Assembly: GCF_027887165.1 (NCBI RefSeq)
Contig: NC_077234.1
Location: 193,446,947 to 193,510,946 of the forward strand
Direction: 5' to 3'
Length of the DNA: 64,000 nucleotides
Source of the DNA: Monodelphis domestica
Taxonomy: Eukaryota; Chordata; Mammalia; Didelphimorphia; Didelphidae
A model generated the notes under the pieces. The model made no database searches, had not been told where the DNA came from, and saw only the letters and a list, made by a program, of their open reading frames with translations. The stretch's first letter is position 1, and every line of letters starts with the position of its first letter. Both the position numbers and the translations under genes were made by a program. This document shows, piece by piece, positions 1-12,205 of the stretch.

Positions 1-1010
1 ATGTCAGAGAAGAGGGCATATAGCAGAGATGTTTTAACAGGAGTTGGCAACAGATTAGATATATGAGATGAATGGATGTGAGGATGAAAACTAGGTTGGA
101 AGCTTGGATGATGGTACCCTCAATGGTAAAAGTTCAGAGGAAGGGAGGACTTAGGAGAAGAGATTAGAGTTCAGTTTGGGATATGCTGAGATGTCAGTAA
201 GACATCTAATTCAAAATCCCCAATAGGTAATTGGAGCTAGAAGACTAAAGACCAGAAAAAGAGTGTGAGAATGAGTAAATAAAAGGATCATCTAAAGAAA
301 GATGGTCATTGTATCTATTGGAGCTGCTCCCAACAAAGAAGTTAATATGGAAAGAGAAAAGAAGTAGCCTCAGGACAGAGCCTTGGGAGTATCCAAGGTT
401 AGTAGGCATGACCTAAATGACCGAGGACTGAGAAACCCAGCCAGGTGGGTAGGAAGAAACCCAGGAGATAGCAGTTTCCCAAAATCTTTGAGAGAAGAGC
501 ATATTAAGGAGTAGAGTGATTGACAGTATCAAAGGCTGCATAGAGATCAAGATGGATGAAAGCTGAAAAAAGGTCAAGGTCATTAGATCTAGCCATTTAG
601 AGATCATCAGAAACTTTGGAAAGAGCAGTCAGTTGAAAAATGAGGTCAGAAACCAAATTACAGAGTTTGGGGCAGAGTGATAAGTACAAAAGAAGAAGCA
701 CCATTTGTAGACAGCTTTCTTAAGGTCATTAGCCACAAAAAGGAGAGATGGACAGACCAAGGGTTTTTTAAGGATGGGAAGAAATATAGGTGTTTATGTA
801 GACATCAGGGAAAAAGACAAGATGAGACAGACAGGAGGAGATTATGATTAGTAAGAGAATTGAGATGATGGAGAGACCAATCTGCTGGAGAAGACAGGAT
901 GAAGTGCAATCAATGGTACAAGTAGAGGGCTTAGCCTTGGCAAGGAAGATTACCTCTTTATGTGAAAAAAGTAAAAGAAGAAATCTGAATGATGTGCTAT
1001 GATCACATAA
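1..1010 (+). repeat. Unnamed long interspersed repeat, segment
   Basis: G/A-rich non-coding sequence with phrases that recur elsewhere in the window (for example 'acagagccttgggag', 'ggctgcatagagatcaagatgg', 'gtagacagctttctt' here; a related 'gtagacagttt' at 9917). The same repeat occurs near 8005-10005, 11100-12205, 54300-55165 and 61060-61620. I recognise it as a mammalian interspersed repeat but cannot name the family. Confidence 0.6.
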
Positions 1011-1239
1011 TGTCTAAAGTAAATAACAAGCTCAGATTGAAACTTAATTGGAGTTAATGATAAAGAGAACAAAGTCATAGCTTTATTCGCTTGAAGTTTT
1101 TCATGGTCAAAGACTATATATATACACCTAGCACTGAGCTACCATTTGTAGCTAAATATTCCTATGTGCTATTATGTTTACTATAATTTTCCCAATAAAT
1201 ACACCTTTATGCCTCAAAAGCTAAATTTTAATTGCTTAA

Positions 1240-2215
1240 AAACTCAATAGGCATTTACATTTTTAAATATTTATTTTCCCATTATATATAAAAAAATAAT
1301 TTTTAACATTCATTCTTTAAAATTTTGAGTTCAAAATTATCCTGCCCCCTTTTCTGATTTTCTCTTCCTCATTCCTTCTCTGCTCTCCCCACCCCTGAGA
1401 TGGTAAAAAGTCTGATATAGACATGGGCAATCATGTAAAACATTCCCCGATATTAGTCATTTGTGGTAGAGATCTCAAATTTAAAAAAAAGAAGAAAATG
1501 TGGTATATTTCAGTCTGTATTCAGACTCCATCGGTTCTTTCTCTGAGGGCAGAGGGCATTTTTTCTTTATGAGTCTCTGAGATTTGTCTTGGATCACAGC
1601 ATTTCTGAGAAAAGCTAGGTCATTCTAGTTGTTGAACAGTTGTTCATCAAAGAATATTGCTGTCACTATGTACAAAGTTCTTCTGGTTCTGCTCACTTCA
1701 TTTTGCATCAGTTCATTTAAGTCCAGATTTTTCTGAAATCATCCTGCTTGTCATTTCTTATAGCACAATAGGATTCCATCACTATCATATACCACGACTT
1801 GTTCAGCCATTCCCCAATTGATGAACAGTCCCTCAATTTCCAGTTCTTTGCTACCACAAAAAGATCTGCAATAAATATTTTTGTACAAATAGGTCCTTTT
1901 CCTTTTTTAAAAATTCTCTTTGTGATATAGACCTAACAATGGTATTGATGAATCAAAGAGTATACACAGTTTTAGAATCTTTTGAGTAATAGCATTACTC
2001 CAGAATGGATGGATCAGATTGCAATTCCACCAAGAATGTATTAGTGTCCCAATTTCCCTGTATCCCCTCCAACATTTATTATTTTCTTTTTCTGTCATAT
2101 TAGCCAATATTATAAGTGTGAGGTAGTATCTCAGAGTTGTTCTACTTTGCATTTCTCTCAAGAGTGATTTAAAGCATTTTTTCATATGACTATAGATGCC
2201 TTTGATTTCTCCATC
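1240..2215 (-). mobile_element. L1 3' portion, antisense
   Basis: Read on the minus strand, it contains the end of L1 ORF2 (residues like WWNCNLIHPFW) followed by the 3'UTR. On the plus strand the diagnostic phrases are 'ccattccccaattgatg' and 'tttgctaccacaaaaag'. Many stops; a dead 5'-truncated copy. Confidence 0.8.
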
Positions 2216-2569
2216 TGAAAACTATTCAAATCAATAGGAATTTATTGATACCACAAACTGCCAAACTACTGCTGACATCAACTGCCAAATTAGTAGTTAA
2301 CATTATGTTACAACACTAATCCTATATGAACATCACTGTAACTATTGAAAGTACTACCATCTCCAGAGGCATCCAAATCCACAACTACTGGGTCATTCCT
2401 GACTCTGATTCACTCACCTTACATATCCAATTCATTGTAAGATGTTGTCATTTCTACCTTCACAACATCTCTCAGATTTGAACCCTTTCTTTTCAGTTAC
2501 AGAGCCACCACCCTAGTTTAGACCCTAGACTACCTTGCTTAGACTACTGAAATAGTCCTTTAAAAAAAA

Positions 2570-3445
2570 ACTATTTTCTTTTATTTTTAGTTACAGATAA
2601 TTCTCTCCCTCCCATTTCTCCCTTCCCTTATCCATTGAGAAAGCAATAAAAACAAAACCCATCACAAATATAGCAAAATAAATTTCTGCACTAGCTATGT
2701 GCAAAAAAAAAAAAAGTGTTTCAATCTGCACTTTGAGCTATCTTGGAGTAAATAACATATTCATCATGAGTCTTCTGGAACTATGGTTAGTTTCATTGTA
2801 TTAATCAGAGTTCCCAAGTCTTTAAAAGTTCTTTTGTCTTGAGAGTTTAGTCATTGTATAAATTATTTTCTGGCTTTGCTCCCATCATTTGGCATGTATG
2901 TTCATATGGGTCTTACCAGGTATTTCATAAAGTTCCCCTTCATTATTTTCTACACAACAATATTGCCCATTGTCAACACATACCGTAATTTATTTAGTCT
3001 TTCCCCAAATGATGGTCATCTCTTCAGTTTCCAAATCTTTGCCACCATGAAAGAGCTGCCATAAATATTTTTGTACAAATGGGTACTCTTTCTTTCTTTG
3101 ATCTCTTTGTAATATAGACCTAGTAGTTGTATTGTGGAGTTAAAGGATATGCATAGTTTAGTAGTAGTTTGGGCATAGTTCCAAATTGCTTTCCAGAAAG
3201 AATGAGTTCATAACTCTACCAACAGTGTAGTAATGTACATGCTTTCCCATAACCCCTCTTACATTTGTCATTTTCCATTTTTGTCAATTTCGCCAAGTCA
3301 ATGGGTGTGAGATTGTACTTGGATTTGTTTTAATTTGCATTTCTATAATTTTTACTGATTTAGATGACTGGCGGGGGGATGTATATAGCCATAGATTGCT
3401 TGGATTTCCACTTCTGAAATCTTCCTGGTTATATCTTTTGACCTG
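2570..3445 (-). mobile_element. L1 3' portion, antisense, inside L2
   Basis: Same ORF2-end/3'UTR region as the copy at 1240-2215, diverged from it ('tttgccaccatgaaagagct' near 3040, 'aaatatttttgtacaaat' near 3064). Antisense and broken by stops. Confidence 0.75.
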
Positions 3446-3516
3446 TAAGATTGTTCTGCCTGCTACAGATCTCTTTCTACTCCTTCTCAGCTGCTGAGAT
3501 CATCTTTCTAAAGTGT

Positions 3517-3695
3517 AGGTATGGGGGTAGTTACATGGCACAGTGGATAGCATGCCAGTTCTGGAGTCAGGAACTCCTAGGTTCATCTGGCCTCAAACAT
3601 GTCCTAAGTCTGTGCCCCTGGGCAAGTCTCTTGCCTTTCTGTCTTAGAGTACATATTACTAAGACAGAAGAAGCTCAGGGTTGAAAAAAAAAAAG
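3517..3695 (+). mobile_element. tRNA-derived SINE inside L2
   Basis: Head 'cacagtggatagcatgcc', middle 'cccctgggcaagtctcttgcc', tail 'agacagaagaagctcagg' and poly-A. It separates two collinear L2 pieces. Confidence 0.75.
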
Positions 3696-4230
3696 AAAGT
3701 ATTGGTCTGATCACATCATTCTCCTGCTCAGTGAGCTCTGGTGGGTCCCTCTTACCTATGGAATCAAATATAAATTCCTCTAACTTTTAAAGCTCTTCAT
3801 AACCTAGACCCAATCTACCTTTCTAGTCTTCTAACATCTTCATTCATTCGATATTCCAGTTATACCGACTTCCTTGTTGTTCCACAGATGTGATATTCCA
3901 TATTCCATCTCTATAGCTTTGCCTTAGCTACCCCTGTACATATGTCCTGAGCCTGGAATGCTCTGCTCCTTCACTTCCACCTTCAATTTCCCTGAATTCT
4001 TTCCAAACTCAGCTGATATCCTATCTTCTACAGGAAACCTTTTTGCATCTCTCTAGCTACCTAGTACCTTCTCCCTGCCCCCTTCATATTTTTATACATG
4101 TATGTGGCTAGTTATTTACATACGGTATGTAAACTCCTTGAGGGCAGGGACTGCTTTTGCCTTTCATCCTCAAACTTTGGCCTAATGCCTGGCAAGCATT
4201 TCATGAATACTTGTCTGACTGAATTGAAGA

Positions 4231-5480
4231 ACCCAAGTTCTGCTACCAGCATTGCCACTCACTAGTCATATAGCCTTGGACAACTTGCTTAACATCTCAG
4301 GGATTCAGTTTCATCATACATAAAATAAGGAGAATAAGCTAAATCATTAAGCTCCCTTCCAGTTCTAAAATTCTAAAAATGTCTTATATTTGTAACTACA
4401 TTAAGAAAAAAACAATCAGTACCAGAATTCTATACAATGCCAGAAACAAGACAATTTTCATTATATTCCTTGGAGTAAGGTTATAATTTGGCATTCTGAC
4501 ACATCTTATGGTCATAGAATCATAACTAGATCTGGAAGAAAATTTGGAGCCCATCTCATCCAATCCATTCATTTGGTAGGTATGCAAACAGGTTCAGAAA
4601 AGTTATCAACTTGGGAATTATAAAACTTGAGAAACTAAACAGTCTGATGCAAGTGGCATGGTATGATAGAAAGAGATTTGGGGTCAGACCTAGATTCAAC
4701 TACTACTCTGCTTCTTACTTCTTATACAAACTTGGTCTATAGCATCATCCATCCTATTTAGTTTCCCAAGTTTATAATTTCTTTTGGAAGCAAAAACATA
4801 CAAACATCTAGAAATCAGAAAATGATACATTTATAGACCTTGCTATCCTACACTACATAGAGTAGCATATGGCCAATCACCTTTGGTTAAGATCCAAGGT
4901 GAATTTACAAACAATAAAAAAAATTAAGCCCTAGCTAGATTATCTCTGTGCAATGAGTTTATATAAACTAAGGGATGAAGGCGAATAAGACTAGAAATAA
5001 CTATTATAAAAGTCTCTTAAGAGATCACCCTAGTTCTATTCCTCTCCTGTTTCCAATCTATCTTTCACATGGCTGCCCAAATAATTGTCCTAATGCACAA
5101 GTCTGATGTGGTACAGTGAAAAAACTCCTGGCTCTAGAGTCAAAAGACTTGGATTAAAACTCCACCTGACACTTATTACCTTGGTGTCTTTATGCAAGCA
5201 ATCTAACCTCAGGGATCTCAGTTTCCTAATCCTAATCCTAACATGCAGCCCTCAGGCCCCATGAAGACCACAATACTCCCTATTCACTCCAACCAGATTA
5301 AAATATAATTGGTAAACATTTAACAATAATGTATGTGTATGTATATATACAAGCATACATAATGTATATGTATAAATAGAACATAATGTTAACATGTCAT
5401 TTTCTAAGTCAATATATGACCCTCAGGGATTTTAATGTATAGTTTCATGACCCTAGTTTTATTTGAGTTTGATAACATTG
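4231..5480. repeat. MIR-like remnants and unassigned sequence
   Basis: MIR-like pieces, plus strand, at about 4231-4380 ('atagccttggacaacttgct'), 4640-4790 and 5095-5235; a minus-strand piece at 4500-4610. An L2-like scrap is near 5030-5090. The remainder is AT-rich with no recognisable feature. Confidence 0.5.
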
Positions 5481-6775
5481 GGATTTTAAAAATTATATTT
5501 TTCCAGATTTACACATAGAAACAATTTTTAATAATCGTTTTCTAACATTTTGCAATCCATGTTCTCTCCTTTCTCCCTTTCCCCAAGACTGCAAGCAATA
5601 TTGATTTGTTATATATGTGCTCTCATGCAATATGTATTTCTATGTTTATCATGTTGTGAAAGAAGACACATACCAATTATTCTAGGGGAAAAAACTCATG
5701 AAAGAAATTAAGTGAAAAACGGTATGTTCAATCTGCATTCAGACTCCATCAGTTCTCTCCATGGCAGTGGATAGCCTTTTTTTTTTTATCATGAGTCCCT
5801 TAGAGGTATCTTGGATCCTTGCCTTGTTGATAATAGTTAAGTCATTCACTGTTGATCATCATACATCATACATTATTTTTGTTACTATGTACAATGTGTT
5901 CAAGGTTCTGCTCACTTCACTTATAGCACTTCATATATCCTTCCAGGTTTTTTGTTATCATCTTGTATGTCATTTCTTATGACCAAAATTATTCCATTAC
6001 AATCATATATTACAACTTGTTCAGCAATTCCCAATTGATCGCTATCTCTTCAGTTTCCAATTCTTTGCCACTACAAAAAAGAGCTGCTATAAATATTTTT
6101 GACAAGTACATCCTTTCCCCTATCTTTAATCTCTTTCAGATACAGACCTAGTAGTGGTACTGCTGGATCAAAGGGTATGTTGTTTTATGGCCTTTTGGGA
6201 ATGATCCCAAATTGTTTTCCAGAATGTATCAAATATTTGTGTCCCAAATTTCCCACATCCCCGCCAATATTTATCATTTTCTTTTTTTTATCATATTAAC
6301 CAATCTGATGGATATGAGATAGAACCTCAGAGTTGTTTTAATTTGCATTTCTTTAATAGTGATTTGGAACATTTTTTCATGACTAAAGATAATTTTAATT
6401 TCTGTAGGGGAGAATTGCCTGTTCATATCCTTTGACATTTATCAGTTGGGGAATGCTTTGTATTTTTATAAACTTGATTCAGTTCTCTACATATTTGAGT
6501 AATGAGCCCTTTGTAATAGATATTTGCTGTAAAAAAAATTTCCCCTTTGTTGTTTCCTTTCTAATCTTGGTTACATTGGTTTTGCTTGTGTAAAATCTTT
6601 AAACTTTTTGTAGTCAAGGTTATCCATTTTGCATCTTTTAATGTTCTGTGTCATTTGATCATAAATTCTTCCCTTTTCCATGGGTTTGATAGGTAAACTA
6701 TTTTGTGCTCCCTAATTTATTTCTAAAGTTCTAAATAATGTATCCATTTTGACTTTATCTTGCTACATGGCATGG
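5481..6775 (-). mobile_element. L1 3' half, antisense
   Basis: A longer antisense copy that runs from the 3'UTR back into ORF2 ('cagcaattcccaattgatc', 'gtagtggtactgctggatca'). Many stops and indels. Confidence 0.75.
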
Positions 6776-6990
6776 ATACCATTGGTTTTGTTGTTCAGTT
6801 GTGTCCGATTCTTCATGACCTATACTGTCCATGAGATTTTCTTGACTAAGATAGTAAAGTGGATTACCATTTCCTTCTCCTGGAGATTAATTGAGTTGCT
6901 TGGGGTCATGTAACCAGTAAGTGTCTGAAGCCAGATTTGAACTTTGGTCTTCTTGACTCCATACCCCATTTAGACCACTCTAGATGACTT
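6776..6990 (-). mobile_element. SINE with RTE/BovB-like tail, antisense
   Basis: The plus strand reads 'gttcagttgtgtccgattct' and 'accatttccttctcctggag', the reverse of the RTE-tail consensus ('ggagaaggaaatgg...agtcggacacaactgaac'). A tRNA-type head follows on the minus strand. Confidence 0.7.
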
Positions 6991-7019
6991 CTGAGGGCCC
7001 ATTCAGCTCTAAATATATA

Positions 7020-7535
7020 ATCCCATTATCTTTCTAAAATACAAATACTTATCATGTTGTGCTCCTCCTCTGAAAATACATCAACCAACCTTAAGTGGAG
7101 GTGGTCATTAAGGGGAAAAAACCCCAACTAGATAAACTGGTATGGCATTTTAAAACTACTCCGAATCAGGCTCCTATCTTCCTTTTCAGCTATATTTCAC
7201 TTGACTCCCATTCACTCACTACCTCCTGATCAAATTAGACTAGTAGTTTTTCTCCAATCGCCTCTGCCCCATCCTTCTCCTGCTCCTCCTCCCCTCTCCC
7301 GAGGCCCCACTTTCCTAAATGATGACTCTTTACCTGGACCACTATTTCAGGAGGGAATTCAATCATGCTCCTCCCTCATCCCCAGCTTTTTAGCTCCTCT
7401 CTATGAGCTGTCATTCCCTTTTAGAAAATAAGCTCCTTAAGGGTAGGCAGTTGCTTGCTTACATTTGTATTCCCAGTGCTTTCACACAGTGCCTGACATA
7501 AACTAGATGTCTTATCTGCTTATTTTCCCACAAGC
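7020..7535 (+). mobile_element. L2 3' end remnant
   Basis: Collinear L2 3'UTR pieces ending with 'agctccttaagggtaggc' and 'cagtgcctgacata'. The middle carries C-rich open frames with no coding signature. Confidence 0.6.
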
Positions 7536-7559
7536 CATTCCTCAAACAGACTACAGTCA

Positions 7560-7998
7560 ATTCATATTTACCTGGCTATATACCACAGTGGATAAAGGGT
7601 CAGGCCTAGAGTCAGGAAGACCTGAGTTCAAGTCTGATTTTAGAGGGGCAACTGGTGGGTAGAGTGCTGGGCTTGAAGTTGGGAGAACCTGGATTCACAT
7701 CTGAATTCAGACACTTCCTAGTTGTGATCCTGGACAACTATTAACCCCTATTGCTTAGCCTTTGCTGCTCTTCTGCCTTAGAATCAATAGGAAGTATCAA
7801 TTCAAAGACAGAAGGTAAAGGCTTATACAAAATCTTGCCTCTGGCACTCCTTATCTGTATAGGCCTGGGCAAGTCACTTTATCCTGTTTTCCTCCTTTGT
7901 AAAAATGAGCCTGAGAAGGAAATGGCAAACCACTCTAGTATCTTTGCCAAGAAAACTCCAAATGGAGCCCCAGAGTCAGACATGACCGAAATGAATGG
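7560..7998 (+). mobile_element. tRNA-RTE SINE with a second SINE nested in it
   Basis: The outer element has head 'taccacagtggataaagg' and tail 'gagaaggaaatggcaaacca' ... 'agtcagacatgaccgaaatg'. A second SINE (about 7641-7828, 'gaggggcaactggtgggtag' to 'agacagaaggtaaaggctta') interrupts it after 'tctgatttta'. Confidence 0.7.
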
Positions 7999-8956
7999 AT
8001 AAGGATATACTATGTACCTGGCACAGTGCTATCTATGTACTAAGGATACAAGTAAAAAGCATGAAACAATTCTTACACGTGCTAAATTTACAAATTAATA
8101 GGGGACGAGAAATATACAGAGATATATAGTTCTATAATTTGTTATAGATAGAAATACATAATTTCTATTATATATATGTATATGTTGTTTCCACGTATTC
8201 CATGGGATCTTATATGTGTAGATAGCATAAACAAAGTATATTAATACAAACTGGCTTGGGAAGGACAGTGCTAATAGTTGGGGGAAATCAGGAAAGGCTT
8301 CCTGCCAAAGTTGGTGCTTGTGCTTCATCTTAAAAATGAAGAAGGACTCTAAGAGGTGGACTTAAAGAGCAGACATTCCAGACATGGAGGATGGCCAGGA
8401 ATAATCAGTGCAAAGACCCAGAGACAGGAGATGGAGTGTTTGATGCAGAATAGAAAGATAGGCTGGAACCCCAAGTACAGGAAGGGCAGTAATGCCCTAA
8501 GGAAGTTGGAAATAGAGCTCTGAGTAAGTTGTGTGAGAATTTTGAAGCAAAACAGAGGAATGTATATTCTATTCTAGAATCAATGGGAAGAAACTGGCAT
8601 TGGTGGAATCTGGGATCACATGGTCAGCTTGGCTTAGACTTAAGGCAGAGAACCAATCAGAAGCCCATTGAAATAATCTAGAAGAGAAGCGATGAGGGCT
8701 TCAACTATTAAAGTAGAAGCTATGAGTAGAAAGGATGGTTTGAATATGAGGAATATCATGAAGATGGAAATGACAAGATTTGGAATTTATTCAATACATG
8801 AAGTAAAGGAGTATTCGAGAATAATGCTAGGTTCCTAAACTGGGAGACTAGAAGGATAATGGTACCAAGGGTGGGGGGGAAACATGTTCAATATCAGCAT
8901 GTTGTGGTCAAGATGTCTCTGGGACATCCAGTTTGAAATGTAACATAAGCATTTAG

Positions 8957-9484
8957 TGAGGGGACAGTGAGGTGGCTAAGTAGATCAAGAACCAGGACCA
9001 GAGAGGGGTGGTTTGGAATTCAAATTTGGCCTCAGACACTTCCTAGTGTAAAAATGGAGATTTGAACCCCAGACTTCAATTTCCAGAAGTCCTTGGTAGT
9101 TCCCAGAATTCCCTGAAATCTCACCGGAAGACCTCACCTGGGCCGAGAGCAAAAGGGGTATTTAAACTGACTGTATTGCCTACTCTCTCTCTGCTTCCGC
9201 TTCTAGACACACGTGTCTCTTAAGATGTAGAGTAAATGGCTGTGAATGGCCTCTGTGCCTAGGCACATGCTTTCTTATTTTGTATTTTCTTTATTTCTTA
9301 ATCTTTAATAAACCTCTAAAATATAATACTTTTAGCAGAGAAACTAATTTTAAATGTTACACTAGCTGTGTGACCCTGGGCAAGTCACTTGACACATTGC
9401 TTAGCCCTTACCACTCTTCAGCCTTAGAACCAAAACAGTAATGATTCTAAGACAGAAGAGAAGGGTATTTTAAAAAACAACAAT
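8957..9484 (+). mobile_element. tRNA-derived SINE, itself split by an LTR
   Basis: SINE head 'ggacagtgaggtggctaag' to 'cagacacttcctag', then the LTR, then 'ctagctgtgtgaccctgg' to 'ctaagacagaagagaagg'. Flanks show a likely target duplication (ATTTAGTGA before, ATTAGTGA after). Confidence 0.8.
9047..9361 (+). mobile_element. Solo LTR (ERV1-like), 315 bp, in SINE
   Basis: Starts TGTAAAAATG and ends GTTACA, flanked by a perfect 4-bp duplication CTAG (9043-9046 and 9362-9365). Removing the LTR and one CTAG restores an unbroken SINE. TATTTAA (9159-9165) and AATAAA (9307-9312) give the plus orientation. The ends and 3' part resemble the LTR at 47253-47538. Confidence 0.9.
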
Positions 9485-10005
9485 TAGTGATTCAGGACAG
9501 ATAATGGAGAGTGGACACATAGATCTGAGAATCATCTACATAGAGATGGCAGTTGAACCCACAGGACCTTAAAAGTTACCAAGAGTAACTCAGAGTAGGG
9601 AGGAAGAAGGGAAAAGGGCCTAAGGTAGAATCTGAGGGAACAATTAGAGAGCAGGATGGGGATTATGAGCCAGCAAAGGAGACTAAAGAATGAGAGTCAG
9701 GAGAAATTATCGTCATTAAAACCCAGAGACGAGAGAGTATTCCAGAGGAAAGAGGGGCCAACAGTATAAATTTAGTAGACAGGTCAAGAAAGATTAGTTT
9801 GAGAAAAGACCACTGGATTTGGCAATTAAGAGATCATTAATAGTTTTGGAAAAAGCAGTTTCAGATTGCAGACTGAGTGGAGAACAGGAAAGGAAATAGA
9901 GGCAAGTGCAGCAAATGTAGACAGTTTATTCAAGATTGGATGAGGAAAGGAGAGATATATAGCAAAATAGCTTGAGAGGATGGTAGAGTCTAATGAAAGT
10001 TTTTT

Positions 10006-10595
10006 TGTAGTTTTTTACTTATTTTTTTTCAGTTAAGAAGCAATTATTTTCTTTACCTCTTACTTCCCTCTCAGTAACTGAAAGTAAAACAAATGAATAT
10101 GATCGGGAAGAATTCCAGCATTGCTCATGTCCAAGACTGACTCATTCTGCATCTTCAGTCCTATATTGTGGTTTATCATTTCAAGTTTTTCAAATTTATT
10201 CTCTTTATAACATTACTGCAAAAATCTTTCTCAAAATGCTTGATATACTCTATCAATTTATATAGGTCTTCCAAGGTTTCTCTTCAACTGTCATGTTTGT
10301 GGTTTAAGGCACAATAATATTCCACTATATTCACATATCATAATTTGTTTAGCCATTCCTCAATATACATACCCTATTCGTTTCCAAGTGCTTTTATAAA
10401 TTATTGTGTGTGTGTGTGTACATATGGGCCCTTTTCCTTCCTATGATCTCTAACCAGGTCAAAGAATGTGGACTTTAGTAACTTTTTAGGCATAGTTCCA
10501 AATTGATTTTCAGAATGGCTTTACTAATTCATAGCTCCACCAACAGCAAATTAGTGTACCCATTTCCCCATGACCCTTCCATGTCTTTTTGTAAC
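10006..10595 (-). mobile_element. L1 3' portion, antisense
   Basis: The plus strand reads 'catagttccaaattgatttt', 'agctccaccaacagcaa' and 'agccattcctcaatatacat', the reverse of the L1 ORF2 end. Old and degraded, with a short TG run near 10406. Confidence 0.7.
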
Positions 10596-10789
10596 TTCCA
10601 CTCATTGTTCCTAATCCTGCTCTTACTTGGAGTTGTCCAAAAGTGAATGGGCTACCTCCAGATATAGATTTTCTCTCAAGCAAAAAAAAAAATTCTCAAG
10701 CAGAGGTTGGATGACAATCTGTCCAATATGTTGGTGAAGAATTTCTTTAGGGTACAAGTTAGACCAGATGTCCATTGAGGTCATGCCTA

Positions 10790-11098
10790 ATATCAAACTT
10801 AGTAATTCTATGAAATCTCTTCTTCAGGTCTGATTCAAGTACTACAATATCCAAAAAACCTCTGACCCTCCCAGCTTTAGGTGATTGTTGGCTCCTCAAA
10901 TTTGGGGGGCACTTTGGATTTTTCTTTTGCTCCTATCTTGTTTATCATGCTTTTTCAGGCACATGCCATGTCTTTATTCCTATTCAACTTCGAACTACAT
11001 CAGGGAAGGGCAAGGACTGTGTCATCTTTCATCTGTGTATCCCTGTTAACTACAACAGTATCTTTCGCATGGTATGTATTTAATAAATGTTTACTGTT
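10790..11098 (+). mobile_element. L2 3' end remnant
   Basis: Ends with 'agggcaaggactgtgtcatc' and 'gtatttaataaatgtttac', the L2 3' terminus. Sequence just upstream (10600-10790) is unassigned. Confidence 0.55.
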
Positions 11099-12205
11099 TC
11101 AAGGTCAAGAAAACAGTGTGAGAAATTCTAGTGGGAAGAGAACATTTGGGGTGGGAGGCACTAGGGAAGCATTCTTGGAATAAGGGACATCTGAGCTGGG
11201 CTTTAAGAGAACTGGGAACTTCCAAGAAACAGAGAACAAGTTCAAGGAGGACTGTGGGAAAGAGTCTCTTCCACGCATGATTGTCAGCATAAGAAAAAGC
11301 ATGGATGTGGAAGAAGGAAGGATCAAAATAAAGGAATGGAAAGAAGTAGAGTTTGGCTAGAATGTACAATGCAAAAAGAGTTTGGAAAACGTGCTGGGTT
11401 GGGGAAGACCTGGGTTCAATCAGGCCTCTAGACACTTCCTAGGAGTGACCCTCGGCACAATCTCAGTTGCCTAGCCCTTACTGCTTTTCTGTCTTGGAAC
11501 TAACACTTAGTATTGATTCTAAAATAGAATATAAGGATGTTTTAGGGTTTTGCTTTTATAAGATAATTCACTTATAAAAGTGAAAGATATGGAAACTTGT
11601 TTTGCGAGATAACACATGTATATCCCACACTGAACTGCTTGTCAGCTCCAGGAGGGGGTAGGGAAAAAAGGGTGGGAGACAATTTGGATTCTATAACTTT
11701 GGAAAACTTATATGGAAATTTGTTATTAGAATAAGATAGAAGGCAAGGGAAAGGAAGGAATGGAGAAAGAGCAAGAGAGGAAGAAAGGGAGGGAGAAAGG
11801 AAGAGAAGAAGGGCAGAAGGAAGGGAGGGAGGGAGGAAGGGAGGAAAGAAGGAAGGGAAGAAGAGCAAGAGAGGAAGGAAGGGAAGGAGGAAAAAAGGGA
11901 GGGATGGAGGAAAAAAGGAGGGAGTGGTTGGGGCAAGATTTTGGAAAGCCTATCTCACAGCCTAAAGAATGTGACATCCTATGGGCAAAGAAAAACCTCT
12001 GGAATGTTTGGAAAAGAGTAACATGATTATCCTGTGAATTAGGAAGATTATTTTGGCAGTGCTAAGAAGGAAGGCTTGTCATGAAGACATTGGAGGCACG
12101 AAAGAGTGAAATTCAGTTTTTAATCCCTGGAGACTGAGGTGTTAGTACAACCTCCTGATAATAAGGACTAAGGATTTCAAGAATTTAAAGGAACAGGTTG
12201 GAGAC
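11099..12205 (+). repeat. Unnamed long interspersed repeat with SINE and GA tract
   Basis: 'catctgagctgggctttaag' near 11190 and 'ggaaaagagtaacatgatta' near 12010 belong to the same repeat as 8005-10005. A SINE (about 11388-11540) and a GGAA-rich tract interrupt it. Confidence 0.55.
11735..11935 (+). repeat. GGAA/GGGA microsatellite
   Basis: About 200 bases of irregular GGAA, GGGA and GAAA units. Long frames across it on both strands (Lys/Arg/Glu/Gly, or Leu/Pro/Ser) are artefacts. Confidence 0.95.

Larger units (their letters stand above)
2340..4230 (+). mobile_element. L2 3' end, split by an L1 and a SINE
   Basis: L2 3'UTR phrases run collinearly: 'ctaccttcacaacatctctc' near 2455, then an L1 (about 2570-3445), then 'tctttctaaagtgtag', a SINE, and 'gatcacatcattctcctgct' on to the tail 'ctccttgagggcagggactg' (4135-4154). 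One old L2 was interrupted twice by younger elements. Confidence 0.75.
8005..10005 (+). repeat. Unnamed long interspersed repeat, interrupted
   Basis: Collinear with the other copies: head 'ggcacagtgct', then 'gctctgagtaagttg', 'aatctagaagagaagcgatg', 'gggacatccagtttgaaatg', then after the SINE/LTR insertion 'gagaatcatctacatagaga', 'gccagcaaaggagacta' and 'ggcaattaagagatcatt'. Non-coding. Confidence 0.65.

Noticed and set aside
11572..12026. Frames of 77-98 codons across the GGAA tract
   Set aside because: Low-complexity Lys/Glu/Arg/Gly or Ser/Leu/Pro translations of a microsatellite.
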